This document shows, piece by piece, positions 41,123 through 50,606 of a stretch of DNA of 64,000 nucleotides (the first letter of the stretch is position 1; every line of letters starts with the position of its first letter). The position numbers and the translations under genes are program-made. Location of the stretch: positions 62,001 through 126,000 of the forward strand of contig JAFKFK010000009.1 of NCBI GenBank assembly GCA_017307275.1, written 5' to 3'. Below the pieces are notes generated by a model, which saw only the letters and a program-made list of their open reading frames with translations, was not told the origin of the DNA and ran no database searches. The DNA is from Alphaproteobacteria bacterium (GTDB lineage Bacteria > Pseudomonadota > Alphaproteobacteria > Reyranellales > Reyranellaceae).

Positions 41123-42689
41123 ATCGGCCGCTACCGTCGTTTGGCACGATGGCTGTCCGCGCCTTGCCGCAGTCAACGGCCATGCTCGCGCCGCCGGTCT
41201 CCGTCCGCACATGCGGCTGGCCGATGCGCGTGCCTTGCTGCCCGATCTCGTCACCACGGCAGGCGAACCGCAAGCCGACCACCGTCTGATCGAGACGATT
41301 GCCAACTGGTGTGATCGCTACACCCCTTGGGTGGCGATCGATCCTCTGGGCGGCGCCCTTGCCGAGGAAGGCATGGAAGCCTGCAGCGCTGGCGGCTTCG
41401 GCGGCGATGCCGGCCTGTTGCTCGACGTCACGGGATGCACCCATCTCTTCGGTACAGGCGAAGCAGGCGAACGCGCTCTGCTTGCCGACTTGACCCAGCG
41501 GCTCTCGCGTCACGATTTCTCCTGCCGGGCGGCAATGGCCGACACGGCGGGGGCGGCCTGGGCGCTGGCCCGCTTCGCCGAACGTCAAGCCGACCTCTTC
41601 TGCTCCCGTCACAATCAGCGCGCCGCGCTCGCAGCGCTGCCGGTCGAGGGGTTGCGGCTCGACGCGTCGATCCTGGAGACCTTCCTCAAGCTCGGGCTGC
41701 GCCGCATCGGCGATCTCTACCCGATGCCGCGGGCGCCGCTCGCCCGCCGCTTCGGCGACCAGCCTCTCGCCCGCCTCGACCAGGCGCTGGGCACGCTTGC
41801 CGAGCCGATCGAACCGCGCCGCCCACCGCCCGCCTTTCGCACGCGTCTCGCCTTCGCCGAGCCCATCGGCCGGCCGGAAGATATCGCTGCCGCCACCAGC
41901 CGGCTCCTGGCCGCGCTCTGCCGGCAGTTCGAACAGGCAAGTGTGGGCGCACGCAAACTCGAGATCGCGCTCTATCGCGTCGACGGCTCGGTCGATCGCA
42001 CGTCGATCGGCACCAGCCGACCCAATCGCGACAATCCGAAATTGATGAAGCTCTTCGAGGAAAAACTAGGGGAACTCGATGCCGGCTTCGGTGTCGAACT
42101 GATGATCCTGGGGGCGCCCGAAGTCGAAGCCTGGAACGGCACGCAGGATGCGCTGCCCGACCAGAACGCACCGGCCGTTCCCGCCGGCGTCGACGGCACG
42201 ATCGATCTCGCCGACCGTTTGGCGCTGCGTTTGGGAGCAGAAAATGTCGTGCGGTTGCTGCCGCGCGACAGTCATCTGCCCGAACGCGTGCAGGTCGCAG
42301 CCTCTGTCGGGACGAAGCCCGCTGCGACCGGCGCCTGGGCACGCGTGGCCGGTCTCAAGGGCGCACGGCCGACGCGGCTGCTGCAGCGGCCCGAGCCGGT
42401 CGATGTCATGGCGCCAGTGCCCGACGATCCGCCGCGCCACTTCTCCTGGCGCCAGCACAAGCATCGCATCGTGCGCGCCGAGGGGCCGGAACGGATTGCC
42501 GACGAATGGTGGCGGCCGCGGCCCGATGGCAGCCGCCCGCCGGCCGGCGAAATGCCGCTGGTCCGCGACTACTACCGTGTGGAGGACGACGATGGCGGCC
42601 GGTTCTGGCTGTTCCGCGACGGCGCCTACAAGGTCGCCGCCAACGGTCAGCCGACGGCGCGCTGGTTCCTCCACGGTTTCTGCGCCTAG
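41028..42689 (+). CDS. imuB: ImuB, inactive Y-family polymerase hub of the mutasome
   Basis: 553 residues. It starts RIVSLWFPKLSTDRLARTG, where catalytic Y-family polymerases have acidic residues, and has LLLDVTGCTHLFGTGEAG and LALEVEL-like later parts typical of ImuB. The C-terminus (FWLFRDGAYKVAANGQPTARWFLHGF) is also diagnostic. ImuB does not polymerise; it links DnaE2, ImuA and the beta clamp. The gene overlaps imuA by 95 bases, so translation is probably coupled. The antitoxin gene starts only 9 bases after its stop. Confidence 0.93.
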   Translation: MKRIVSLWFPKLSTDRLARTGQSPTPRDWSARSAATVVWHDGCPRLAAVNGHARAAGLRPHMRLADARALLPDLVTTAGEPQADHRLIETIANWCDRYTPWVAIDPLGGALAEEGMEACSAGGFGGDAGLLLDVTGCTHLFGTGEAGERALLADLTQRLSRHDFSCRAAMADTAGAAWALARFAERQADLFCSRHNQRAALAALPVEGLRLDASILETFLKLGLRRIGDLYPMPRAPLARRFGDQPLARLDQALGTLAEPIEPRRPPPAFRTRLAFAEPIGRPEDIAAATSRLLAALCRQFEQASVGARKLEIALYRVDGSVDRTSIGTSRPNRDNPKLMKLFEEKLGELDAGFGVELMILGAPEVEAWNGTQDALPDQNAPAVPAGVDGTIDLADRLALRLGAENVVRLLPRDSHLPERVQVAASVGTKPAATGAWARVAGLKGARPTRLLQRPEPVDVMAPVPDDPPRHFSWRQHKHRIVRAEGPERIADEWWRPRPDGSRPPAGEMPLVRDYYRVEDDDGGRFWLFRDGAYKVAANGQPTARWFLHGFCA

Positions 42690-42698
42690 GAGGGGAAC

Positions 42699-42977
42699 AT
42701 GGAAGAAGTGCAAGTGGTGGAAGAGGCGGCAAGGAAGCCCAAGAACACCCTGACGATTCGCGGCCTCGACGACGCGACCATCGAGCGCCTGAAGGCGCGT
42801 GCTCGCAGCCGCAAACGCTCGCTCGAAGCCGACCTGCGTGACCTGCTCACCCATACGTCGCGCCAACCCCTGGTACTCGATGCCCTGGCCGAAGCCGACC
42901 GCATCGCCGCCATGACACCCACCATCGTGTCGCAAGCCGATGGCGGTCTGCTCGCCTGTGCAGGCGGCGAGTCATGA
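42699..42977 (+). CDS. FitA-type ribbon-helix-helix antitoxin
   Basis: 92 residues. After a short acidic start, KNTLTIRGLDDATIERLKARARSRKRSLEADLRDLL is a clear ribbon-helix-helix DNA-binding domain as in FitA/VapB antitoxins. The C-terminal 40 residues would embrace the toxin. An AGGAGGGGA precedes the ATG. It overlaps the PIN-domain toxin gene by four bases. The pair sits between imuB and dnaE2, both of which run the same way. Confidence 0.88.
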   Translation: MEEVQVVEEAARKPKNTLTIRGLDDATIERLKARARSRKRSLEADLRDLLTHTSRQPLVLDALAEADRIAAMTPTIVSQADGGLLACAGGES

Positions 42978-43414
42978 TCGTCGTCGTCGATCCCAGCGTG
43001 GCGCTTAAATGGTTCGTTGAGGAGCCATTACGCCCGCAGGCGCGCATGCTGCTGGCCGACAAGCACGAGCTGATCGCGCCCGACATTCTGATTGCCGGTG
43101 TCGCCGAGCTGGCGTGGAAGAAAGTGACACGTGGCGAGATTTCGGCCGAACAGGCCGAGCCCATCGTGCGCAACATCGCCCTGCCCGCTTTCATTTCGGC
43201 CTTCGTCGATTCGGCACGGTTGCGTAACCGCGCCTTCGCCATCGCCCTGCAATGCGGCCGGCCGGTGCACGAGTGCTTCTATGCGGCCTGCGCCGAAGCT
43301 GCCGCCGCACCCCTGGTCAGCACCGACGAGACTTTCCTGCAGGCCTTGAAGAGCGCGGCAATCGACGTGCGCGGCCTTCCACTCGCCCGCATACGCGAAC
43401 TCGTCCCGGCATGA
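42974..43414 (+). CDS. VapC-type PIN-domain toxin (ribonuclease)
   Basis: 146 residues. PIN active-site acids are visible: Asp6 (VVVDPSVALKWF), Glu45 (GVAELAWKK), Glu100 in GRPVHECFY (usually Asp) and Asp118 (VSTDETFLQAL). VapC toxins cut tRNA or rRNA and are held inactive by the partner antitoxin. The dnaE2 start follows four bases after its stop, so the toxin is very likely part of the same transcript as the mutasome genes. Confidence 0.9.
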   Translation: MIVVVDPSVALKWFVEEPLRPQARMLLADKHELIAPDILIAGVAELAWKKVTRGEISAEQAEPIVRNIALPAFISAFVDSARLRNRAFAIALQCGRPVHECFYAACAEAAAAPLVSTDETFLQALKSAAIDVRGLPLARIRELVPA

Positions 43415-43418
43415 AGCC

Positions 43419-46400
43419 ATGGACTATGCCGAGCTCCAGGTCACGACCAACTACAGCTTCCTGCGCAGCGGCTCTCATCCGCGTGAGCTGGTAGAGCGTG
43501 CGATCAAGCTCGGCCACACCGCTATCGGCATCACCGACCGCAACACGTTGGCGGGAGTGGTGCGGGCCTATGCAGCATCACGCGGCGAAACCAAAGACGA
43601 TCCCGACAAGATCAAGCTGCTGGTCGGCAGCCGTATCGAAACGCGCGACGGCTATTCGCTGCTCGCCTATCCCACCGATCTCGATGCCTACAAGCGCCTT
43701 TCCCGTCTGCTGACTCTGGGCAACCGGCGGGCAGCGAAGGGGAAGTGCGACCTCATTTTCGACGATCTGGCGGCACATGCCGAAGGCATCCTGGCGATCG
43801 TCCTGCCGCCGCGTCATCTCGACGATCCGGCTTTCCATGAACGTTTGTGCGCCCTCGTCGATCTGTTCGGCGACCGCTGCTATCTCGCCGGTTCCATGCT
43901 GTTCCGTGGCGACGATGCCCGCCGCCTCGCCCGGCTTGACAATCTCGCCGCTGAATTCGGCGTCCGCTTCGTCGCCACTAATGACGCGCACTATCACATC
44001 CCCGAACGACGGGCCCTGCAGGACGTGGTGACCGCCATCCGGCTGGGCTGCACCGTCGATGAATTAGGCTTCCGCCGTTTCGCCAGCGCCGAACGCCATC
44101 TCAAGGATGGTCAGGAGATGGCGCGCTTGTTCCATCGCTATCCGCATGCCATCGAAAACACGCAGGAGATCGTGAAGCGCTGCAGCTTCTCGCTCAAGGA
44201 ACTCACCTACCAGTATCCGATCCTGTACGAAGGCGGCGAGACGCCGATGAACAAGCTCATGCGTCTCACCTGGGAAGGTGCCCGGAAGCGCTATCCCAAT
44301 GGGATCCCTCAGGACATCGCCGTCACGATCCGGCACGAATTCGACCTGATCGACCAAAAGAAGATCGCGCCTTACTTCCTGACCGTACACGAGATCGTCG
44401 AATATGCCCGCAGCCAGAAGATCCTGTGTCAGGGTCGCGGCTCTGCCGCCAATTCCGCCGTCTGCTACAGCCTCGGCATCACTTCGGTAAATCCCCGGAA
44501 GACCAAACTCCTGTTCGAGCGCTTCCTGTCCAACGCCCGGGACGAACCTCCCGATATCGACGTCGATTTCGAGCATGAGCGACGGGAAGAAGTGATCCAG
44601 TGGATCTACGAAGAAAAAGGCCGCACGCGCGCTGCTCTGGCGGCCACCGTGATCGCCTACAGGAGCCGCAGCGCCATACGCGACGTCGGCAAGGCACTCG
44701 GTCTCTCACCCGATACGGTGGGTGTGATGGCCGACACGGTGTGGGGCATGGGATCGAGCGGAGTCAAAGTCGATCACGTGCGGGATGCTGGCCTCGATCC
44801 TACGGACCCGCGTCTCATGCTGGCCCTCGAACTGTCCTCGGCCCTGTGCAACTTCCCCCGCCATCTGTCGCAACATGTCGGCGGTTTTGTCCTGACCGAG
44901 GATCGGCTCGACGAGCTGGTGCCGATCCAGAATGCGGCGATGGAAGATCGCACCGTCATCGAATGGGACAAGGACGATCTCGATGTCCTTGGCATCTACA
45001 AAGTCGATGTGCTGGCCCTCGGCATGTTGACGGCCTTGCGCAAGAGCTTCGAGCTGATCGACAAGCACTACGACGAGAAGCTGACGATCGGCATGGATGA
45101 CGAGGACCCGGCCGTTTACGACATGCTGTGCAGGGGTGAATCGATCGGCGTGTTCCAGGTCGAAAGCCGGGCACAGATGTCGATGCTGCCGAGGCTGAAG
45201 CCCAGAAACTATTACGACCTCGTCATCGAAGTCGCGATCGTGCGGCCGGGGCCGATCCAGGGCGGCATGGTGCATCCCTATCTGCGTCGGCGCGATGGAT
45301 TGGAGAAGGTCGAGTATCCCAAGCCGGAACTCGAGGAAGTCCTGAACCGAACGAAGGGTGTGCCGTTGTTCCAGGAACAGGCGATGCAGATCGCCATGGT
45401 CGCGGCAAAGTTCAGCCCCGCCAAGGCCGACGAGCTGCGCCGCGCCATGGCGACGTTCCGCCGGAACGGCACGATCCATACCCTCAAGGAGGATTTCATC
45501 GAAGGCATGGTGAACAATAGCTACGAGCGCACCTTCGCCGAACGCTGCTTCAAGCAGATCGAGGGGTTCGGCGATTATGGTTTCCCCGAGAGCCACGCCG
45601 CGAGCTTCGCGCTCCTGGTCTACGACTCCTCCTATGTGAAGCACTACTATCCCGAGGTCTTCGCCGCCGCCCTGCTCAACTCCCAGCCCATGGGTTTTTA
45701 CGCACCAGCGCAGCTCGTCGGCGATGCGCGCAAGAATGGCGTCGAGGTTCGGCCGCCAGACATCAATGCCAGCAACTGGGATTGCACCCTGGAGCCGAGC
45801 CAGAACAATCGCTGTGCCTTGCGTCTCGGTTTACGGCAAGTCGCAGGACTGTCCGAAGACGATGTCAAACGCATGGTCGCGCAACGCACGACGCCTTATC
45901 GCGATCCAGCCGACCTGTGGCGGCGCTCCGGCCTCACCAAGCGACAGATCGTGGCGCTGGCCCGTGCCGATGCCTTCGCTTCATTGGGGCTATCGCGCCG
46001 TGATGTGTTGTGGGCTGTGCGCGGCTTTTCCGACGTGCACTTGCCGTTGTTCGACGAATCCCGGGTGCACGGCCTTGAACCTTCCGTGACTTTGCCTGCA
46101 CTCACCCTCGGCGAAGCAGTCGTAGACGATTACAGCAGCTTCTCCATGTCCTTGCGCTCGCATCCATTGGCGTTGCTGCGGTCGACCTTCGCGCAAAGGG
46201 GAATCTCCGGCACGGAAGTCCTGGAGCATTCCAGGAACGACGACGTTTTCATCCTAGCCGGCCTCGTCCTGGTACGTCAGCGGCCGGGCACGGCCTCGGG
46301 TGTGGTCTTCGTCACTCTCGAGGACGAAAAAGGCATCGCCAACCTCGTGGTCTGGCCCAAGGTCTTCGAGACGCACCGTCGCATCGTCATGGGCGCCCGC

Positions 46401-46703
46401 CTGCTCGCCGTGCGTGGCCGCATCCAGCGCGAAGGCATCGTGATCCATCTCGTGGCCGAGGAGCTCTGGGATCTTTCGGCCGAACTCGACTCGATCTCCG
46501 AACTCGACACCTTCCATCTCACGAACGGTCGTGGCGACGAGGTTCGCACCGATCCGGGCGACCGCCGGGCGATGAAGATCGCGGAGGCCAACGCCACGCG
46601 CCATCGCTCGAGCAAGAGTGCGCCCACCAAGCCCGGCTACGATCCCAGCCGCATCATCCTCGACCGGCCCAAGATTCGCATCCATAGTCGTGACTTCCAC
46701 TGA
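43419..46703 (+). CDS. dnaE2: Error-prone DNA polymerase III alpha homologue DnaE2 (ImuC)
   Basis: 1094 residues, the normal DnaE2 length. The PHP domain opens with YAELQVTTNYSFLRSGSHPRELVERA. The polymerase core includes CQGRGSAANSAVCYSLGIT and the catalytic DEPPDIDVDFEHERREEVIQWIY. Later come FVLTEDRLDELVP, RPGPIQGGMVHPYLRRR and, near the end, an OB-fold (VFVTLEDEKGIANLVVWPKVF). It is the polymerase of the SOS mutasome. Here it is separated from imuB by a toxin-antitoxin pair. Confidence 0.96.
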   Translation: MDYAELQVTTNYSFLRSGSHPRELVERAIKLGHTAIGITDRNTLAGVVRAYAASRGETKDDPDKIKLLVGSRIETRDGYSLLAYPTDLDAYKRLSRLLTLGNRRAAKGKCDLIFDDLAAHAEGILAIVLPPRHLDDPAFHERLCALVDLFGDRCYLAGSMLFRGDDARRLARLDNLAAEFGVRFVATNDAHYHIPERRALQDVVTAIRLGCTVDELGFRRFASAERHLKDGQEMARLFHRYPHAIENTQEIVKRCSFSLKELTYQYPILYEGGETPMNKLMRLTWEGARKRYPNGIPQDIAVTIRHEFDLIDQKKIAPYFLTVHEIVEYARSQKILCQGRGSAANSAVCYSLGITSVNPRKTKLLFERFLSNARDEPPDIDVDFEHERREEVIQWIYEEKGRTRAALAATVIAYRSRSAIRDVGKALGLSPDTVGVMADTVWGMGSSGVKVDHVRDAGLDPTDPRLMLALELSSALCNFPRHLSQHVGGFVLTEDRLDELVPIQNAAMEDRTVIEWDKDDLDVLGIYKVDVLALGMLTALRKSFELIDKHYDEKLTIGMDDEDPAVYDMLCRGESIGVFQVESRAQMSMLPRLKPRNYYDLVIEVAIVRPGPIQGGMVHPYLRRRDGLEKVEYPKPELEEVLNRTKGVPLFQEQAMQIAMVAAKFSPAKADELRRAMATFRRNGTIHTLKEDFIEGMVNNSYERTFAERCFKQIEGFGDYGFPESHAASFALLVYDSSYVKHYYPEVFAAALLNSQPMGFYAPAQLVGDARKNGVEVRPPDINASNWDCTLEPSQNNRCALRLGLRQVAGLSEDDVKRMVAQRTTPYRDPADLWRRSGLTKRQIVALARADAFASLGLSRRDVLWAVRGFSDVHLPLFDESRVHGLEPSVTLPALTLGEAVVDDYSSFSMSLRSHPLALLRSTFAQRGISGTEVLEHSRNDDVFILAGLVLVRQRPGTASGVVFVTLEDEKGIANLVVWPKVFETHRRIVMGARLLAVRGRIQREGIVIHLVAEELWDLSAELDSISELDTFHLTNGRGDEVRTDPGDRRAMKIAEANATRHRSSKSAPTKPGYDPSRIILDRPKIRIHSRDFH

Positions 46704-46721
46704 TCCGCTGGCCGGCCCTAC

Positions 46722-47090
46722 GTGCGTCTGCTCGTCGCTTTCCTGATCGCTGTCTCACTGGCAGGGCCCGCCGCCGCGCAGGCTCTGGAGGATTGTCCGC
46801 TCTACGCACCCAGCACGCTCGAAGCCTGGATCGCCTCGCCGGACCTCAAGGTCGCGGCCTACGGCTACACCTGCCGCATGATCAACATCGACGCGACCTT
46901 GAGCCAGGCGGCGCGCGAGGGCACGCAGCAAGACGACAGGACAGCCTGGACGGAAACCTACCGCCGCACCTTGGAGCGCATCCGCGAAGCGAGCGCCGTC
47001 AACCGGCGCTGGGCCGGCGCCGAAGCGACGCGCAACCTCGCCGTCTTGACGCGCCTCGAAGTGAAATACCGCCGGCTGGCCGAGCTCTGA
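46722..47090 (+). CDS. Small exported protein of unknown function downstream of dnaE2
   Basis: 122 residues from GTG 46722, 18 bases after dnaE2. Residues 1-20 are a signal peptide (LLVAFLIAVSLAGPAAA). The mature part has two cysteines (EDCPLYAP and YTCRMINI) and is then helical and rich in Arg and Glu. Size and layout recall LprI/DUF1311-type periplasmic proteins, but I cannot make a firm match. Position suggests it ends the SOS-controlled transcript. It is convergent with the helicase gene, eight bases away. Confidence 0.65.
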   Translation: MRLLVAFLIAVSLAGPAAAQALEDCPLYAPSTLEAWIASPDLKVAAYGYTCRMINIDATLSQAAREGTQQDDRTAWTETYRRTLERIREASAVNRRWAGAEATRNLAVLTRLEVKYRRLAEL

Positions 47091-47098
47091 GTGTGGAC

Positions 47099-49540
47099 TC
47101 AGAGCCGCGTCGCCTCGTCGATCAGCTCCTGGGCGGCGATGTCGAGCAGTTCATCTTCGGCCGTGCCGCCCAGCACGCTCTCGCGGCCGATCTCCAGCAG
47201 GACGGGCACGGCGAGCGGAGAGATGCGATCGAGCCTGCGGTATTCGATGCGGCCTTTGGCGCGCTTCAGGAGGTCGCCCAATCGCTTCAGGTCGGCAAGC
47301 TGCCAGGCTGCATCCTGCCGGGTAGCGCGCAGCAGGATGTGGCCGGGCTCGTGCTGACGCAGCGTGTCGTAGATCAGGTCCGAACTGAACGTCACCTGAC
47401 GGCGCGATTTCTCCTCGCCGGGGAAGCGCCGCTCGATCAGACCAGCAATCACCGCGACGTTGCGGAAGGAGCGCCGCAGCATCGTCGACTCGTCCATCCA
47501 GGCTTCGAGATCGTCGCCCAGCATGTCCTCGTCGAAGAGCTGGTCGAGCTGCGCCTTGGTCGGCGGCCTGAGCCCCCAGAGGCCGAGCACGTAGTCCGTC
47601 GCGACGAAGCCCAACGGCCGCAGCCCCATGCGTTCCATGCGGCGCGTCAGCAGCATGCCGAGCGTCTGGTGCGCGTTCCGGCCCTCGAAGCAGTAGGCCA
47701 CGATGAACTGCTTGCCGCCGCGCGGGAACCCTTCGATCAGGAGCTTGTCCCCACTGGGCAAGGTCGAACGGATGCGCTGAATGCGCAGCCACTCGCGCAC
47801 TTCGGCCGGCAGCTTGGGATGCCGCGCCGGGTCCTGCAGGATGCCGCGCACACGATCGGCCAGGAACGTCGAGAGCGGCAGGCGACCGCCGCCATAGGCC
47901 GGCACCTTGGGATCGCCGCCTGTGGCCACCGAACACTGCGCCATGAGTTCCTTCACGCCCTCGAAGCGCAGCAGCCTGCCCGCGAAGACGAAAGTGTCGC
48001 CCGGCACCAGCCCCTGGATGAAACTCTCCTCGACCTCCCCCAGCACCGGCCCGCGCCGCATCTTCACCTTGATCAGCGGCAGTTCGACGATAGTGCCGAC
48101 ATTCATGCGGAACTGCCGCGCCACCAGCGGCGAGGCCAGCATCCAGCGTCCATCCGGCAGCTTCTTCAGCCGGTGCCAGCGGTCGTAAGCGGCGAGCGCA
48201 TAGCCGCCGGTCGCCACGAAGTCGAAGGTATCGTCGAAATCCTGACGCGACAGGTCGCGATAGGGCTGGGTGCGCCGAACCTCCGCGAAGAAGGCCTCGC
48301 GGTCGATCGGCTGGGCACAGGCGGTGCCCACGATGTGCTGTGCCAGCACGTCGAGGCAGGGCGGCCGCGGCGGATCGCCGTCGAGCTCACGGGCCTCGAC
48401 GGCTTCGAGCGCGGCCAACGACTCCAGTACCTCGAAGCGGTTGGCCGGCGCGATCATGGCGCGGCTCGGCTCGTCGAGCCGATGATTGGCGCGACCTATC
48501 CTTTGCATCAGACGGCTCACACCCTTGGGCGCGCCCATCTGAATCACGAGATCGACATCGCCCCAGTCGATGCCGAGATCGAGCGAGGAGGTCGCCACGA
48601 CGGCGCGCAATCTCCCCGCCGACATCGCTGCCTCGACCTTACGGCGCTGCTCTACCGCCAGCGAACCGTGATGCAGCCCGATCGCCAGATTTTCCTCGTT
48701 GATGCGCCACAGCGCATCAAAGGCCAGCTCGGCCTGGGCGCGCGTATTCACAAAGATGATCGACGTCTTGTGCTGGCGGATAATGTTGTAGATCTCGGGC
48801 ACCGCATGGCGGCCCATATGGCCACCCCAGGGAATGCGCTCCTGGGCATCGATGATGCTGACGACCGGCGGCGCACCGGGCTCGCCCAACACGATCTCGA
48901 CCGGCTCCTCGCGAAGCTTGAGAAAGTCGGCCAGTGCCGGCGGATCGGCGACGGTGGCCGAGAGGCCGACGAACCTCGCCTGCGGTGCAAGCGTGGCCAG
49001 CCGCGACAGGCAAAGGGCCAGATGGTGGCCGCGCTTGGTCGTGGCAAAGGCGTGCAACTCGTCGATGATCACGCACTTCAGCGAAGCGAAGAAGCGTGCG
49101 GCATCGAGATAGGAGAGCAGCAGCGCCAGCGACTCCGGCGTGGTCATCAGCAGATCGGGTGGCCGTTCGCGCTGGCGCAGGCGGCGGCTCTGCGGCGTGT
49201 CGCCCGTGCGGCTCTCGGCACGCACCGGCAGCTTCATCTCGGCAATCGGCAATTCGAGATTGCGCCGGATGTCGGTCGCCAGCGCCTTCAGGGGCGAGAT
49301 GTAGAGCGTATGGAGTTCGCCCTGCCCCTTCTTGTACGCCAGGTCCTGGCCCGATTGCCGTCGCTCCGTCAGTTCGATCAAGGATGGCAGGAAGCCCGCC
49401 AGGGTCTTGCCGCCGCCGGTCGGGGCGATCAGCAAGGCACTGCGGCCCTTGCGCGCCAGATCGACCAATGCGAGCTGATGCGGCCGCGGCGCCCAGCCAC
49501 GGCTTTCGAACCAGCGTGAAAACAGGTCGGGAAGCCCCAT
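47099..49540 (-). CDS. Ligase-associated DNA damage response DEXH-box helicase (Lhr-like)
   Basis: 813 residues from the ATG at 49540 (MGLPDLFSRWF); the longer frame would overlap the divergent exonuclease gene. Helicase motifs: Q-like PRPHQ, Walker A APTGGGKT, Walker B/DEXH VIIDELH, SAT motif LSATVADP, and domain 2 ending RLMQRIGRANHRLDEPS. The C-terminal half has the Lhr-core winged-helix and DUF4 regions. In many bacteria this helicase is encoded next to an MBL exonuclease and an ATP-dependent ligase, as here. It is thought to serve in DNA repair. Confidence 0.93.
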   Translation of the reverse strand: MGLPDLFSRWFESRGWAPRPHQLALVDLARKGRSALLIAPTGGGKTLAGFLPSLIELTERRQSGQDLAYKKGQGELHTLYISPLKALATDIRRNLELPIAEMKLPVRAESRTGDTPQSRRLRQRERPPDLLMTTPESLALLLSYLDAARFFASLKCVIIDELHAFATTKRGHHLALCLSRLATLAPQARFVGLSATVADPPALADFLKLREEPVEIVLGEPGAPPVVSIIDAQERIPWGGHMGRHAVPEIYNIIRQHKTSIIFVNTRAQAELAFDALWRINEENLAIGLHHGSLAVEQRRKVEAAMSAGRLRAVVATSSLDLGIDWGDVDLVIQMGAPKGVSRLMQRIGRANHRLDEPSRAMIAPANRFEVLESLAALEAVEARELDGDPPRPPCLDVLAQHIVGTACAQPIDREAFFAEVRRTQPYRDLSRQDFDDTFDFVATGGYALAAYDRWHRLKKLPDGRWMLASPLVARQFRMNVGTIVELPLIKVKMRRGPVLGEVEESFIQGLVPGDTFVFAGRLLRFEGVKELMAQCSVATGGDPKVPAYGGGRLPLSTFLADRVRGILQDPARHPKLPAEVREWLRIQRIRSTLPSGDKLLIEGFPRGGKQFIVAYCFEGRNAHQTLGMLLTRRMERMGLRPLGFVATDYVLGLWGLRPPTKAQLDQLFDEDMLGDDLEAWMDESTMLRRSFRNVAVIAGLIERRFPGEEKSRRQVTFSSDLIYDTLRQHEPGHILLRATRQDAAWQLADLKRLGDLLKRAKGRIEYRRLDRISPLAVPVLLEIGRESVLGGTAEDELLDIAAQELIDEATRL

Positions 49541-49568
49541 ATCTGCCGGGTAGGATGCATCAGGCTCA

Positions 49569-50603
49569 ATGACAACCGACACTCTCGCTCCCACTGCCTT
49601 GAACCCGAGGTCCTGGCTCTATCCGACGCCGCGCGGCCTCTACTGCGAACCCGGCGATTTCTACGTCGACCCGGCCTTCGCTGTCGCACGCGCCGTGATC
49701 ACACACGGTCATGGCGATCATGCGCGACCGGGCCATCGCGCTGCCCTCGCCACGCCCGAGACGCTGGCGATCATGCGGGCCCGCTTTCAGGATATGCCCG
49801 ATACCGTCCAACAGCCGCTGAAATACGGCGAGAGCGTCAGGATGGGCGAGGTCGAGGTGGGCTTTGCGCCGGCCGGCCACATCCTGGGCTCGGCGCAAGC
49901 AGTGCTTGCATATCGTGGCCAGCGCATCGTGGTCTCGGGCGATTTCAAGCGCCGGCCGGATCCGACCTGCCCGCCGTTCGAGCCGGTGCCCTGCGACGTC
50001 TTCATCACCGAAGCGACTTTCGCGTTGCCCGTATTCCACCATCCCTCCGATGCGGGCGAGATCGGCAAACTCCTGCGCTCGGTTGCGACCTTTCCCGAGC
50101 GTACTCATCTGGTAGGCGTCTACGCCCTGGGCAAGTGCCAGAGGGTCATCCGGCTGCTGCGGCAGGCCGGTTACGACAAGCGCATCTGGCTGCATGGCAG
50201 CCTGCTCTCCCTTTGCAAGCTCTACCAGGACCACGGCATCGACCTGGGCGACGTGGCGCCGGTCTCCGAGGCGATCCTAGAAACTTTCAAGGGCGCCATC
50301 GTGCTCTGTCCGCCGTCGGCCCTCGCCGATCGCTGGACGCGCCGCTTCGCCGATCCCATCGCTGCCGTCTGCTCCGGCTGGATGGGTGTGCGGGCGCGGG
50401 CGCGCCAGCGTGGGGCCGAGCTGCCTTTGATCATCTCGGACCATGCCGATTGGGCCGAACTGACCCAGACCTTAAAGGATGTCGGCGCTCCCAAGGTCTG
50501 GGTAACGCATGGCCGCGAAGAGGCATTGGTGCACTACGCCCGCTCGATCGGCATAGATGCCGAGGCGTTGCATCTCGCCGGTCGCGAGGAAGAGGAGTCC
50601 TGA
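49569..50603 (+). CDS. Ligase-associated metallo-beta-lactamase-fold DNA exonuclease
   Basis: 344 residues. The metal-binding HXHXDH motif is THGHGDHARPGH (about 38-49), followed by GHILGSAQAVL and SGDFKRRPD, with a late SDHADWAEL and VTHGREEALVHYA. This is the MBL/beta-CASP-like nuclease of the ligase-associated repair group. It is divergent from the helicase (28-base gap, where nothing clear is seen) and followed by the ligase after three bases. Confidence 0.92.
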   Translation: MTTDTLAPTALNPRSWLYPTPRGLYCEPGDFYVDPAFAVARAVITHGHGDHARPGHRAALATPETLAIMRARFQDMPDTVQQPLKYGESVRMGEVEVGFAPAGHILGSAQAVLAYRGQRIVVSGDFKRRPDPTCPPFEPVPCDVFITEATFALPVFHHPSDAGEIGKLLRSVATFPERTHLVGVYALGKCQRVIRLLRQAGYDKRIWLHGSLLSLCKLYQDHGIDLGDVAPVSEAILETFKGAIVLCPPSALADRWTRRFADPIAAVCSGWMGVRARARQRGAELPLIISDHADWAELTQTLKDVGAPKVWVTHGREEALVHYARSIGIDAEALHLAGREEEES

Positions 50604-50606
50604 GCA

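Noticed and set aside
46793..49519. Open frame of 908 codons on the plus strand
   Set aside because: Antisense to the Lhr-like helicase, which has all helicase motifs. Composition is that of a shadow frame.
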